Shown piece by piece: positions 35,764-44,472 of a DNA stretch of 64,000 bases. The stretch covers positions 1,723,324 through 1,787,323 of the forward strand of contig NZ_JAHCDI010000004.1 in NCBI RefSeq assembly GCF_019697375.1. Reading direction: 5' to 3'. Below the pieces are notes generated by a model, which saw only the letters and a list, made by a program, of their open reading frames with translations, searched no databases and was not told the origin of the DNA. The translations under genes and the position numbers were made by a program. The DNA comes from Micromonospora tarapacensis (GTDB taxonomy: Bacteria > Actinomycetota > Actinomycetes > Mycobacteriales > Micromonosporaceae). Each line of letters starts with the position of its first letter. Positions within the stretch are counted from its first letter, which is position 1.

Positions 35764-36101
35764 GCCGACCGGAGGCACCGGTGCCGGGTCTCCCACGCCA
35801 GCCGGACGCCCCGGGGCAGGTTGAGCAGTCGCCAGACCCGGCGCAGCATCCGGCCGTTGACCAGCCGGCGCAGGTCGTCGGGGTTGCTGGCTTCCCGCAA
35901 CACGTTCTCGTACAGCCAGAGCAGTTGGTCGGGGTCGGCCAGGTCGAACGCGCGGTCCGGGCACCACATCAGCCGCACCGGCAGCTCCACCACGCCCCGG
36001 GTGGGCCCGCCCAGCTCGGCCAGCGTCCGGGCCACCACGGCTGGACGGCCGGGTCGAGCCAGGTGCGCCACACCGGTGGTGGTGGGGGAGACGGCCTGCA
36101 T
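35760..36101 (-). CDS. Partner of the nucleotidyltransferase (possible antitoxin)
   Basis: A 113-residue protein of no family I recognise. It opens MQAVSPTTTGVAHLARPG and has a helical second half, LLWLYENVLREASNPDDLRRLVNGRMLRRVWRLLNL, then ends basic. Its TGA overlaps the toxin-like gene start as GTGA. The pair resembles a two-gene toxin-antitoxin operon in order and size, antitoxin first. I chose ATG 36101; a longer form from 36203 is possible but its extra residues are low-complexity. Three 9-base direct repeats lie about 67-93 bases upstream. Confidence 0.55.
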   Translation of the reverse strand: MQAVSPTTTGVAHLARPGRPAVVARTLAELGGPTRGVVELPVRLMWCPDRAFDLADPDQLLWLYENVLREASNPDDLRRLVNGRMLRRVWRLLNLPRGVRLAWETRHRCLRSA

Positions 36102-36334
36102 GCTGTCAGGGTAACCCCAGCCGGGCCGGTAAGGGCCCCCACGACCTGACCCCGGCGCGCCATTGCTCACCCGGTTCACCCGGTTCATCCGGTTCCGCGC
36201 CACCCCGCGCGGGGTGCGCCCTGTGTGAGTGCTGGACGCTTTTCATCAATCGTCGCCAATCGTCGACGGAAGGTGTCCAAGATTCGCGTGGTGGGCGGCC
36301 TGGGAGGGACGGGCGGTGATGTCCGATCCGCTTT
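36102..36334. other. Intergenic region upstream of the toxin-like pair
   Basis: No gene is visible in these bases. They contain the three 9-base repeats and a GC palindrome (about 36198-36219, core ACCCCGCGCGGGGT). The edge of the second 1-kb repeat is at 36335. Promoters for the minus-strand pair should be here. Confidence 0.4.
36168..36194. repeat. Three tandem 9-base repeats upstream of the toxin-like pair
   Basis: CACCCGGTT, CACCCGGTT and CATCCGGTT follow each other without gaps at 36168-36194. On the minus strand they precede the pair at 35760-36101 by about 67 bases, where antitoxins often bind. They could be a repressor binding array. Confidence 0.6.
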
Positions 36335-36650
36335 CGGGCGGCGTCCCGGGATCGGAATGGTCGGGGGGTGGGTGGTGTTGTGGTGGGGTGGCGGGCCGTG
36401 GTGGCCGTCCCTGCCTGCGTCTTCGCCTTCGGGTGGGGGGCCGGGTGGGGGAATGGTGTGGGCGGGTCGGTGGTTGTATCGGGTTCCGGCGTTGCGGTAG
36501 CAGCCGTTGGCCCCGCCCTGCCGGTCAGCGAGTTCCCCTTCTTGTGAATCTTCTTTCCCCCCTTTTGTTTGGGCGCCTGTCGGTGCTTGCGTGCGCGTGC
36601 CTTCTCCCCCTTGGGGTGCGTGTGCGTCGACCCCCGAATGGAGCTTGGTG

Positions 36651-37238
36651 ATGAACACGATCATTCGTAGGAGTGTGCTGGGTGTGGCGGGTGTGGCGTT
36701 CGCCGGTGGTGTGTTCGCCGGTCCGGTGGCCGGTCACGCCGATGTCACGGCGGTTCGGGCCGCGCCGGTCGCGGTGGTGCAGGCGGACAAGCCCGACGTG
36801 GGTAAGCTGTTGCCGCACGGCATTCCGGGCGGCCAGTCGCGGATCGAGTTGAACGACGAGCAGACGGCGAACGCGAAGGCGATCGTCGCGGCGACGAAGA
36901 AGGCCGGGATGGACGAGCGGGCGGCCGTGGTGGCCATCGGTACCGCGTTGCAGGAGTCGAAGTTGGAGAACCTGGGTCATCTGGGTGACCGCAACGATCA
37001 CGACTCGCAGGGCCTGTTCCAGCAGCGTCCGTCGAGCGGGTGGGGCACGGTGGAGCAGATCACCGATCCCGAGTACGCGACCCTGGCGTTCCTGAAGGGC
37101 CTGAAGCAGGTCGACGGCTGGCAGGACATGCCGCTGACCGAGGCCGCGCAGACGGTGCAGGTGTCGGCCTACCCGGACCACTACGCCCAGTGGGAACAGC
37201 AGGCCGCCGACCTGGTCGCCGCACACTGGACCAGCTGA
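36651..37238 (+). CDS. Secreted lysozyme/transglycosylase-like protein, paralogue 3
   Basis: This gene lies in repeat copy 2 and encodes the same 195-residue protein as 30276-30863 except Glu for Asp in TVEQITD. It has the same signal peptide, the LQES site and the GLFQQRPSSGWG block. Start ATG at 36651, preceded by GGAG at 36641-36644. Two nearly identical copies in one window, plus the divergent paralogue at 28879, suggest dosage or recent duplication. The function as a muralytic enzyme is inferred from the lysozyme-like core only. Confidence 0.8.
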   Translation: MNTIIRRSVLGVAGVAFAGGVFAGPVAGHADVTAVRAAPVAVVQADKPDVGKLLPHGIPGGQSRIELNDEQTANAKAIVAATKKAGMDERAAVVAIGTALQESKLENLGHLGDRNDHDSQGLFQQRPSSGWGTVEQITDPEYATLAFLKGLKQVDGWQDMPLTEAAQTVQVSAYPDHYAQWEQQAADLVAAHWTS

Positions 37239-37308
37239 CCACCACCCGAACCAGCCGACAACCGTCAGCTGACCACCGAAGACATTCCTCCACCGGGGGA
37301 GCAGGAAA

Positions 37309-37342
37309 CCGCCGGCCGGCACCTGGAGGTGCCGGCCGGCGG
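37309..37342 (+). terminator. Hairpin terminator, repeat copy 2
   Basis: The same 16-base stem as at 30933-30966, with core GCCGGCCGGCACCT, about 70 bases after the stop of paralogue 3. Confidence 0.75.
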
Positions 37343-37344
37343 CA

Positions 37345-37645
37345 CGCTGGTCGAAGGCCGGCGCGAGTGGTGTGGCGGCGGTCACGGCAGGGGTAGGAAG
37401 ACCCGAACCGGGTAAGGTGTTGACTCGGGTGTCGGTGTGATCCAGTGTCCCCGGGCCTCACCTAAATTGCCTTCGCGGAATACCGTCCGGCTGGAGCCGC
37501 GTCGCGCCACTCGCCGAGAGGCGACCTGCACACCGACACCCACCGCCGCCCCCGGCCCGCTCTCGGGCCGGGGCGGCGGCGTTGTGCCGAAGGTGGGTCG
37601 CCGACCCGGCCCGGCTGCCCTAAGGTCGAGACCGGAGGTGTCGGC
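37345..37645. promoter_or_regulatory. Leader region of the formate dehydrogenase operon
   Basis: No gene here. A large hairpin (37543-37579: 16 paired bases with one bulged C around a CTCT loop) could be a transcript stop or attenuator before fdhA. A possible -35 element TTGACT is at 37420-37425, but the matching -10 is poor. GGAGG at 37634-37638, 7 bases before the GTG, sets the start of fdhA at 37646. Confidence 0.45.
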
Positions 37646-40600
37646 GTGGGGCTTCGGGACGTGTTGCTGGGCTGGCCGGTCTACCGGCAGCTGACCGGCG
37701 GTGACCCGCTGGGGCGGGGCGCGGCGGTGCGGTCCGGGCGCACGGCCGGCCGCACCGCCCGCACCGAGGTCGCCGACAAGGTGGCCCGTTCCGTCTGCCC
37801 TTATTGTGCCGTCGGCTGCGGCCAGCGGGTCTTCGTGACCGACAACCGGGTCACCCAGATCGAGGGCGATCCGGACAGCCCGATCTCCCGTGGCCGGCTC
37901 TGCCCGAAGGGTTCGGCCAGCCGGAGCCTGGTCACCAGTCCGCTGCGCCAGACCAAGGTCCGCTACCGGCGGCCGTACGGCACCGAGTGGGAGGACCTCG
38001 ACCTCGACACGGCGCTCGACATGATCGCCGACCGGGTGCTCGCCGCCCGTGCCGAGACGTGGGAGGACGCCGACGCCGCGGGCCGGCCGCTGAACCGTAC
38101 GCTGGGCATCTCCAGCCTGGGCGGGGCCACCCTGGACAACGAGGAGAACTACCTCATCAAGAAGCTGTTCACCGCGATGGGGGCGCTCCAGATCGAGAAC
38201 CAGGCGCGTATTTGACACTCCGCCACCGTCCCCGGTCTGGGGGCCAGCTTCGGTCGCGGTGGCGCGACGGACTTCCAGCAGGACGTGGCCAACGCCGACG
38301 TCATCGTCATCCAGGGCTCCAACATGGCAGAGGCCCATCCGGTGGGCTTCCAGTGGGTGATGGAGGCGAAGCGGCGCGGCGCCAAGGTCTTCCACGTCGA
38401 CCCGCGGTTTACCCGCACCAGTGCGGTGGCCGACGCGTACCTGCCGATCCGGGCGGGCACGGACATCGCGTTGCTCGGCGGGGTGGTGAACCACATCCTC
38501 GCCAACGAGCTGGACTTCCGGGAGTACGTGCTGGCGTACACCAACGCCGCGACGATCGTCAGCGACGACTTCGTCGACGCCGAGGAGGCCGACGGTCTCT
38601 TCTCCGGTTTCGACCCGGCGACCGGCAGCTACGTGCAGGACAGCTGGCAGTACGCCGGCCATGAGCGGGATTCCGGCAGCGGGCACACGGCCGCCGAGCG
38701 GGACACCGCCGCCGGCCTGCACCACGAGTCGCACGGTGCGCCGGTCTCCCGCGAGGTGCGGCGCGACGAGACCCTGCAACACCCGCGCTGCGTGTACCAG
38801 ATCCTCAAGCGGCACTTCGCCCGCTACACCCCGGAGATGGTGGAGCGGGTCTGCGGACTGCCGCGGGAGAGGTTCCTGGAACTGGCCCGCGCCTGGACGG
38901 AGAACTCCGGCCGGGAACGCACCGGATGCCTGATCTACTCGGTGGGCTGGACCCAGCACACCGTCGGTGTGCAGTACATCCGCACCGGGGCGATCATCCA
39001 GTTGCTGCTGGGCAACGTGGGCCGGCCGGGCGGTGGGGTGTTGGCGCTGCGCGGGCACGCCAGCATCCAGGGGTCGACGGACATCCCGACCCTGTTCAAC
39101 CTGCTGCCCGGCTATCTGCCCATGCCGCACCACGCCCGGCACGCCGACTTCGAGTCCTGGGTGGAGAGCATCCGGCACCCGGGTCAGAAGGGCTTCTGGG
39201 GCAACGCCCGCGCCTACGCGGCCAGCCTGCTGAAGGCGTACTGGGGGGACGCGGCGACGCCGGACAACGACTTCTGCTACGGCTACCTGCCCCGGCTGAC
39301 CGGCGATCACGGCACCTACCGGCAGGTCCTCGACATGATCGACGGCAAGATCAAGGGATACTTCCTGCTCGGCCAGAATCCGGCGGTCGGCTCGGCCCAC
39401 GGCCGGGCGCAGCGGCTGGGCATGGCCAATCTGGACTGGCTGGTCGTCCGCGACCTGTTCATGATCGAGAGCGCGACGTTCTGGCAACGCGGCCCCGAGG
39501 TCGCCACCGGCGAGATCGTGCCGGAGCGGTGCGGCACCGAGGTGTTCTTCCTGCCCGCCGCCTCCCACGTGGAGAAGGAGGGCACGTTCACCCAGACCCA
39601 GCGGCTGCTGCAATGGCGGGAGAAGGCGGTCGATCCACCCGGCGACGCCCGCTCCGAGCTGTGGTTCTTCTACCACCTGGGGCGCCGGCTGCGGGAGAAG
39701 CTGGCCGATTCGCCGCTGCCGCGCGACCGGGCACTGCTGGACCTGACCTGGGACTATCCCACGCACGGTCGGCACGCCGAGCCGGACGCCGAGGCGGTGC
39801 TGCGCGAGATCAACGGGTACGACACCTCCACCGGCCGCCCGCTGTCCGCGTTCACGCAGGCCCGTGGCGACGGTACGACGGCGGTTGGCTGCTGGATCTA
39901 CACCGGCGTGTACGCCGACGGGGTGAACCAGGCGGCCCGGCGTCGGCCCGGGCAGGAGCAGGACTGGGTGGCCGCCGAGTGGGGCTGGGCGTGGCCGGCG
40001 AACCGCCGCCTGCTCTACAACCGCGCCTCCGCCGACCCGCAGGGGCGGCCGTGGAGCGAGCGGAAGCGCTACGTGTGGTGGGATGCCGACGCCGGGCGGT
40101 GGACCGGCCGTGACGTGCCGGACTTCGAGGTGACGAAACCGCCGTCGTACCGCCCCCCGCCGGGGGTCACCGGCCCGGCGGCGCTGGCCGGTGATGATCC
40201 GTTCATCATGCAGGCCGACGGCAAGGGCTGGCTGTACGCCCCGAGTGGCGTGCTGGACGGACCGCTGCCCACCCACTACGAGCCGGTCGAGTCGCCGGTG
40301 CGTAACCCGCTCTACGGCCAGCAGGCCAACCCGACCCGCAAGATGTACGCGCACCCGGTGAACTCGACGAACCCGAGCCCGCCGCAGGAGCACGGTCAGG
40401 TCTTCCCGTACGTCTTCACGGTCAGCCGGCTCACCGAGCACCACACGGCCGGTGGGATGAGCCGCACGGTCGCACCGCTGGCGGAGCTGCAGCCGGAGAT
40501 GTTCGTCGAGGTCTCCCCGGAGTTGGCCGCGCTGGCGGGGTTGACCCAGCTGGGGTGGGCGCACCTGGCCACCGCCCGGGCGGTGATCGAGGCCAGGGTG

Positions 40601-40951
40601 CTGGTCACCGACCGGCTCGCGCCGCTGCGGGTGGACGGCCGGGTGATCCACCAGCTGTGGCTGCCGTACCACTTCGGGTTCGAGGGGTTGGTCACCGGCG
40701 ACTCGGCCAACGACCTGTTCGGCATCACTCTCGACCCGAACGTGCTGATCCAGGAGAGCAAGATCGGCACCTGTGACGTCCGGCCGGGCCGCCGGCCCAC
40801 CGGGGCGGCGCTGCGTGACCTGGTGGAGGATTACCGTCGGCGGGCCGGCATCGTGGCGGGTGTCACCCCGCCGGCGGTCACTGACGGTGTGCCGGTCGAG
40901 CCGGCCGGGCCCGGCGACGGAAGGGGGCGCGGTGATGGTCGATCAGGGTGA
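37646..40951 (+). CDS. fdhA: Formate dehydrogenase alpha subunit, selenoprotein (Sec190 encoded by TGA)
   Basis: The frame is open for 3306 bases if the TGA at 38213-38215 is read as selenocysteine. Before it: Cys51, Cys54, Cys58 and Cys86 of a [4Fe-4S] site (SVCPYCAVGCG and RLCPKG) and NQARI. After it: HSATVPGLGASFGRGGATDF and NADVIVIQGSNMAEAHPVGF, which bind the molybdenum or tungsten bis-MGD cofactor. Sec190 corresponds to Sec196 of E. coli FdnG and would be the metal ligand that oxidises formate to CO2. The total is about 1101 residues. There is no twin-arginine signal, unlike FdnG, so the subunit may face the cytoplasm. A SECIS-like hairpin follows the TGA. The start is GTG with GGAGG 7 bases away. 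Confidence 0.95.
38213..38244 (+). promoter_or_regulatory. Selenocysteine TGA with bacterial SECIS hairpin
   Basis: The TGA is at 38213-38215. Twelve bases later a stem forms: GTCCCC (38228-38233) with GGGGGC (38239-38244), five Watson-Crick pairs and one G-T, closing a GGTCT loop (38234-38238). E. coli fdhF has an 11-base spacing and a GGUCU apical loop bound by SelB, so spacing, stem size and loop all fit. The hairpin also encodes VPGLG of the protein. Confidence 0.88.
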
Positions 40952-41884
40952 CCGGTCCAATCCGGGTGCGACGCCGGCAGGCGTCGCCGCGACCGCAGAC
41001 GACCCGGCGGCGCGGGCCGGTTGGGTCGACGCGCCGCCGAGGATGGGCTTCTTCACCGACACCAGCGTCTGCATCGGCTGCAAGGCCTGCGAGGTGGCCT
41101 GCAAGGAGTGGAACGGGGTGCCCACCTCCGGGCTGGATCTGCTCGGCATGTCGTACGACAACACCGGTGCGCTGACCGCGGACTCCTGGCGGCATGTCGC
41201 GTTCGTCGAGCAGCCCGTACCGGCGGGTCAGCACGGCGCCGCCCCGACCTCGGCGGAGTTCCTCGGCATGCCGGCCGCCGGGCCGCCCGGGCGCACCGGC
41301 AGCGAGCAGGGGCGCAGCGACTTCCGCTGGCTGATGATGTCCGACGTGTGCAAGCACTGCACCGACGCCGGCTGCCTGGACGTGTGCCCGACCGGGGCGT
41401 TGTTCCGCACCGAGTTCGGCACCGTCGTGGTGCAGGAGGACATCTGCAACGGCTGCGGCTACTGCGTGTCGGCCTGCCCGTACGGCGTCATCGACCGGCG
41501 GGCCGGCGACGGCCGGGTGTGGAAGTGCACGCTGTGCTATGACCGGATCGGCGTGGGGCTGACCCCGGCCTGCGCGCAGGCCTGCCCGACCGAGTCCATT
41601 CAGTACGGGCCGCTGGACGAGCTGCGGGACCGGGCCGCGGCCCGGGTCGCCACGTTGCACGAGCGGGGGCGCCGCAGGCGCGGCTCTACGGCCACGACCC
41701 GGCCGACGGCGTCGGGGGCGACGGCGCGTTCTTCCTGCTGCTCGACGAGCCGGAGGTGTACGGGCTGCCACCGGATCCGCAGGTCACCACCCGTGATCTG
41801 CCGCGCATGTGGAAGCGCGCGGGGATGGCGGCGCTGGCCATGACGGCCGCGGCGGTGGCCGCGTTCGTCGGCGGCGCACGGTGA
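40935..41884 (+). CDS. fdhB: Formate dehydrogenase iron-sulfur subunit (frameshift near C-terminus)
   Basis: The protein carries ferredoxin-type cysteine clusters for four [4Fe-4S] centres: CIGCKACEVAC, CKHCTDAGCLDVCP, CNGCGYCVSACP and the CTLC...ACAQACP set. It passes electrons from FdhA to the membrane subunit. The ATG at 40935 overlaps the fdhA end. At the GGGGG run 41665-41669 one missing G breaks the frame; repair gives HERGAPQARLYGHDPADG and then a C-terminal membrane helix AGMAALAMTAAAVAAFVGG, as in FdnH-type subunits. The stop at 41882-41884 overlaps the next start. Repaired length is about 316 residues. Confidence 0.92.
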
Positions 41885-42999
41885 ACCCGGATCGGCCGGC
41901 GGTGGGCGCCCGGTTCACCCGCTTCCGCGACCGCCTGCGGGCCGCCGGGGCGACATCACCGGCCCGACCGGGCGCGGTGGCCGCCGCGACGGCCCGACCC
42001 GCCGGGGCGGCGGCACCGACGCGCCGGCGTGGGCGTGGCGGTGAGGAACTGGCCGTGCCTCAGGCGGAATTCTCGTCCTACTACGGCCGGCCGATCCTGA
42101 AGGCACCGGTGTGGACGTGGGAGATCGCCGCGTACCTGTTCACCGGCGGGCTGGCCGCCGGCTCGTCGCTGCTCGCGGCGGGTGGGCAGGTCACCGGGCG
42201 GCCCGAGATACGCCGCGCGGGCCGGGTCGCCGCGCTGGCCGCGGTCACCGCCAGCGCCGCCCTGCTGGTCAAGGACCTGGGCCGGCCGGAGCGGTTCCAC
42301 CACATGCTGCGGGTGGCGAAACCGACCTCACCGATGTCGGTGGGCACCTGGATCCTCAGCGCGTACGGCCCGGCCGCCGGGCTCGCCGCCGCCGCCGAGG
42401 TGGCACCGCTGCTGCCCGAGAGGGGTCCGCTCGGCCTGGTCCGCCGGGTGTTGCCGCCGGTGGGCGGGGCCGCCGGGCTCGTCGCCGCGGCGACCGCACC
42501 CGCCCTGGGTACGTACACGGCGGTGCTGCTGGCCGACACGGCCGTGCCGTCGTGGCACGAGGCGTACCCTCACCTGCCGCTCGTCTTCGCCGGCAGCGCC
42601 CTGGCCAGCGGCGCGGCCGTGGGGCTGCTTGCCGTGCCGTCGGCGCAGGCCGGCCCGGCCCGGCGGTTGGCGGTGGCCGGTGCCGGCCTGGAGCTGCTCG
42701 GTGCGCATCGGCTGGAGACGCGCCTCGGCCTGGTCGGCGAGCCGTACCGGACGGGTCGGCCGGGCCGGCTGTTGCGCGCCGGGCGGGCTCTGACCGCCGC
42801 CGGGGTGGCCGGCGCGGTGCTGGGCGCGCGCAGCCGGACCGTCTCGGCGCTTTCCGGCGTCGCGCTGCTGGCCGCCTCGGTGGTGACCCGGTTCGGGGTG
42901 TTCCACGCCGGTGTCGCCTCGACCCGGGATCCGAAGTACACGGTGCTGCCGCAGCGGGAACGCCGCGACCGGCGCGGCGACGCCGAGCCGGACCGGTAG
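41881..42999 (+). CDS. NrfD-family membrane subunit of formate dehydrogenase
   Basis: Starting with the GTG at 41881, which overlaps the fdhB stop, the 372-residue protein has about eight hydrophobic segments and NrfD-family marks, such as TWEIAAYLFTGGLAAGSSLLAAGG and KDLGRPERFHHMLRVAKPTSPMSVGTWILSAYG. NrfD-like subunits bind quinone and link iron-sulfur subunits to the membrane pool. Here it probably takes the place of the cytochrome b subunit FdnI, so formate electrons would go to menaquinone. Confidence 0.9.
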   Translation: MNPDRPAVGARFTRFRDRLRAAGATSPARPGAVAAATARPAGAAAPTRRRGRGGEELAVPQAEFSSYYGRPILKAPVWTWEIAAYLFTGGLAAGSSLLAAGGQVTGRPEIRRAGRVAALAAVTASAALLVKDLGRPERFHHMLRVAKPTSPMSVGTWILSAYGPAAGLAAAAEVAPLLPERGPLGLVRRVLPPVGGAAGLVAAATAPALGTYTAVLLADTAVPSWHEAYPHLPLVFAGSALASGAAVGLLAVPSAQAGPARRLAVAGAGLELLGAHRLETRLGLVGEPYRTGRPGRLLRAGRALTAAGVAGAVLGARSRTVSALSGVALLAASVVTRFGVFHAGVASTRDPKYTVLPQRERRDRRGDAEPDR

Positions 43000-43053
43000 G
43001 CACGATCCGATCCGGTCGCACACCCGCCGCCGAGCTGTGGTCCAATGCTCGGT

Positions 43054-43149
43054 GGAGGCGTTCAGGCGGCTGGTGCCCCTCCCGGTCTTCAAAACCGGTG
43101 TGGTCCGGGATCCGGGCCAGGCGGGTTCGATTCCCGTCCGTCTCCGCCA
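43054..43149 (+). tRNA. selC: tRNA-Sec (anticodon TCA)
   Basis: The 96-base molecule ends in the encoded GCCA and has anticodon TCA at 43089-43091 in a CTTCAAA loop closed by CCGGT/ACCGG. The long variable arm, about 8 base pairs with a GAT tip, and the minimal TGGT D-loop are features of selenocysteine tRNA. The acceptor 5' GGAGGCG pairs with 3' CGTCTCC (one G-T), the eighth pair (T-C) is mismatched, and the T-arm is GCGGG/CCCGT around TTCGATT. A C bulge in the D-stem (AGG-C-GGC against GCCCCT) is odd and may be a sequence error. It lies between the membrane subunit and selA. Confidence 0.93.
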
Positions 43150-43169
43150 GGCTGCGAGGTGATGACGCG

Positions 43170-44470
43170 ATGGGCGACGGCGCCGACCCGCGGCGTCGGG
43201 TGCCGCGCACCGATGTGCTGCTGGCCGACGCGCTGTTGACCTCGGCCGCCGCCACCGTCGGACGTGACCGGGTCAGGGTCGCCGTGCGGCAGGCCCAGGA
43301 CCGCGCCCGGCGTGGTGAGATCACTCCCGACGAGGTGCGCGACGCCGCGCTGGCCGGCTTGCCGGCGGCCACCCCGCGGGCCGTGCTCAACGCCACCGGG
43401 GTGGTGCTGCACACCAACCTCGGCCGGGCCGCCCTCTCCGACGCCGCGCTGGCCGCGGTGGGCGCCGCCGCCGGGCACACCGACGTCGAACTGGACCTGG
43501 CCACCGGCCGGCGGGCCCGCCGCGGCCGGGACGCCCTGGCCGCCCTCGCCGCGGCCGTGCCGGCTGCCGAGGCGGTGCACGTGGTGAACAACGGTGCCGC
43601 CGCCCTGGTCCTCGCGGCGGCCGCGCTCGCCGCCGACGCGGAGATCGTGGTCAGTCGGGGAGAGCTGGTGGAGATCGGCGACGGTTTCCGGCTGCCCGAC
43701 CTGTTGACCAGCACGGGCGCTCGGCTGCGGGAGGTGGGCACCACCAACCGGAGCACCGTCGCCGACTACGCCGCCGCCGTCGGCCCCCGCACCGCTTTCG
43801 TGCTCAAGGTGCACCCGTCCAATTTCCGGGTCAGCGGCTTCACCTCGGCCGTGCCGGTGCGGCGGCTGGCCGGCCTCGGCGTGCCGGTGGTCGCCGACAT
43901 CGGGTCCGGGCTGCTCGCCCCGGACCCGTTGCTGCCCGACGAGCCGGACGCCGCGACCACGCTGCGCGCCGGGGCGGCCCTGGTCACCGCCAGTGGTGAC
44001 AAGCTGCTCGGCGGGCCGCAGGCCGGGTTGCTGCTGGGCACCGCCGACCTGGTCGAGCGGCTGCGCCGGCACCCCTGGCCCGGGCGGTGCGGGTGGACAA
44101 GCTGACCCTGGCCGGGCTGGCCGCCACCCTGGCCGATCCGGTCACGCCCACCCGCCGTGCGCTGCACGCCGACGCGGTGGCGCTGCGTGAGCGGACCGAG
44201 CGGCTGCGTGACGCGCTCGCCGCCGACGGCCGCAAGGTCGAGGTGGTGCCGTCGGTCGCCGTGGTCGGCGGTGGCGGTGCCCCCGGCGTCGAGCTGGCCT
44301 CGTGGGCGTTGAGCCTGCCCGAGCGGTACGCCGGACCGTTGCGCACCGGGCACCCGCCGGTGCTGGGCAGGGTGGTCCGGGGCCGGCTGCTGCTGGATCT
44401 GCGCTGCGTGCCCGAACACGCCGATGTCCGGGTCCGCGCCGCGGTGCTGGCCGTGCCGGGCGGCGACTGA
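43170..44470 (+). CDS. selA: Selenocysteine synthase, SelA (one frameshift)
   Basis: SelA turns Ser-tRNA-Sec into Sec-tRNA-Sec using selenophosphate and PLP. The sequence has the expected core, RAVLNATGVVLHTNLGRA near the start and TASGDKLLGGPQAGLLLG with the PLP lysine. The start is ATG at 43170, 20 bases beyond tRNA-Sec, with GAGGTGA upstream. At the CCCC run 44072-44075 a missing C breaks the frame: repair gives RRHPLARAVRVDKLTLAGLAATL and continues to TGA 44468-44470 (about 433 residues). The unrepaired product would lose about 130 C-terminal residues. Confidence 0.92.
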
Positions 44471-44472
44471 GC

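Larger units (their letters stand above)
36335..37344 (+). repeat. 1-kb direct repeat, copy 2
   Basis: Copy of 29961-30968, 1010 bases, offset by 6374-6376. It contains the same leader, the gene at 36651-37238 and the terminator hairpin. Copy 2 has one more G near 36437-36442 and one more A near 37306-37308 than copy 1. Recombination between the copies would delete about 6.4 kb, removing the pump, flavoprotein, SDR and toxin-like genes. Confidence 0.92.

Noticed and set aside
36125..36194. CRISPR-like array
   Set aside because: Only three contiguous 9-base units without spacers.
29961..37344. Composite transposon flanked by the two 1-kb repeats
   Set aside because: No transposase, terminal inverted repeats or target duplication; the repeats carry a normal host-like gene.
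38213..38215. TGA as a nonsense mutation splitting fdhA into two pseudogene pieces
   Set aside because: It falls at the family Sec position, is followed by a SECIS-like hairpin, and tRNA-Sec, selA and selB are adjacent.
37382..40672. Very long open frame on the minus strand opposite fdhA
   Set aside because: It mirrors the plus-strand selenoprotein in a high-GC sequence, has low-complexity Arg/Gly/Pro-rich content and no family features; the plus strand has cofactor motifs.
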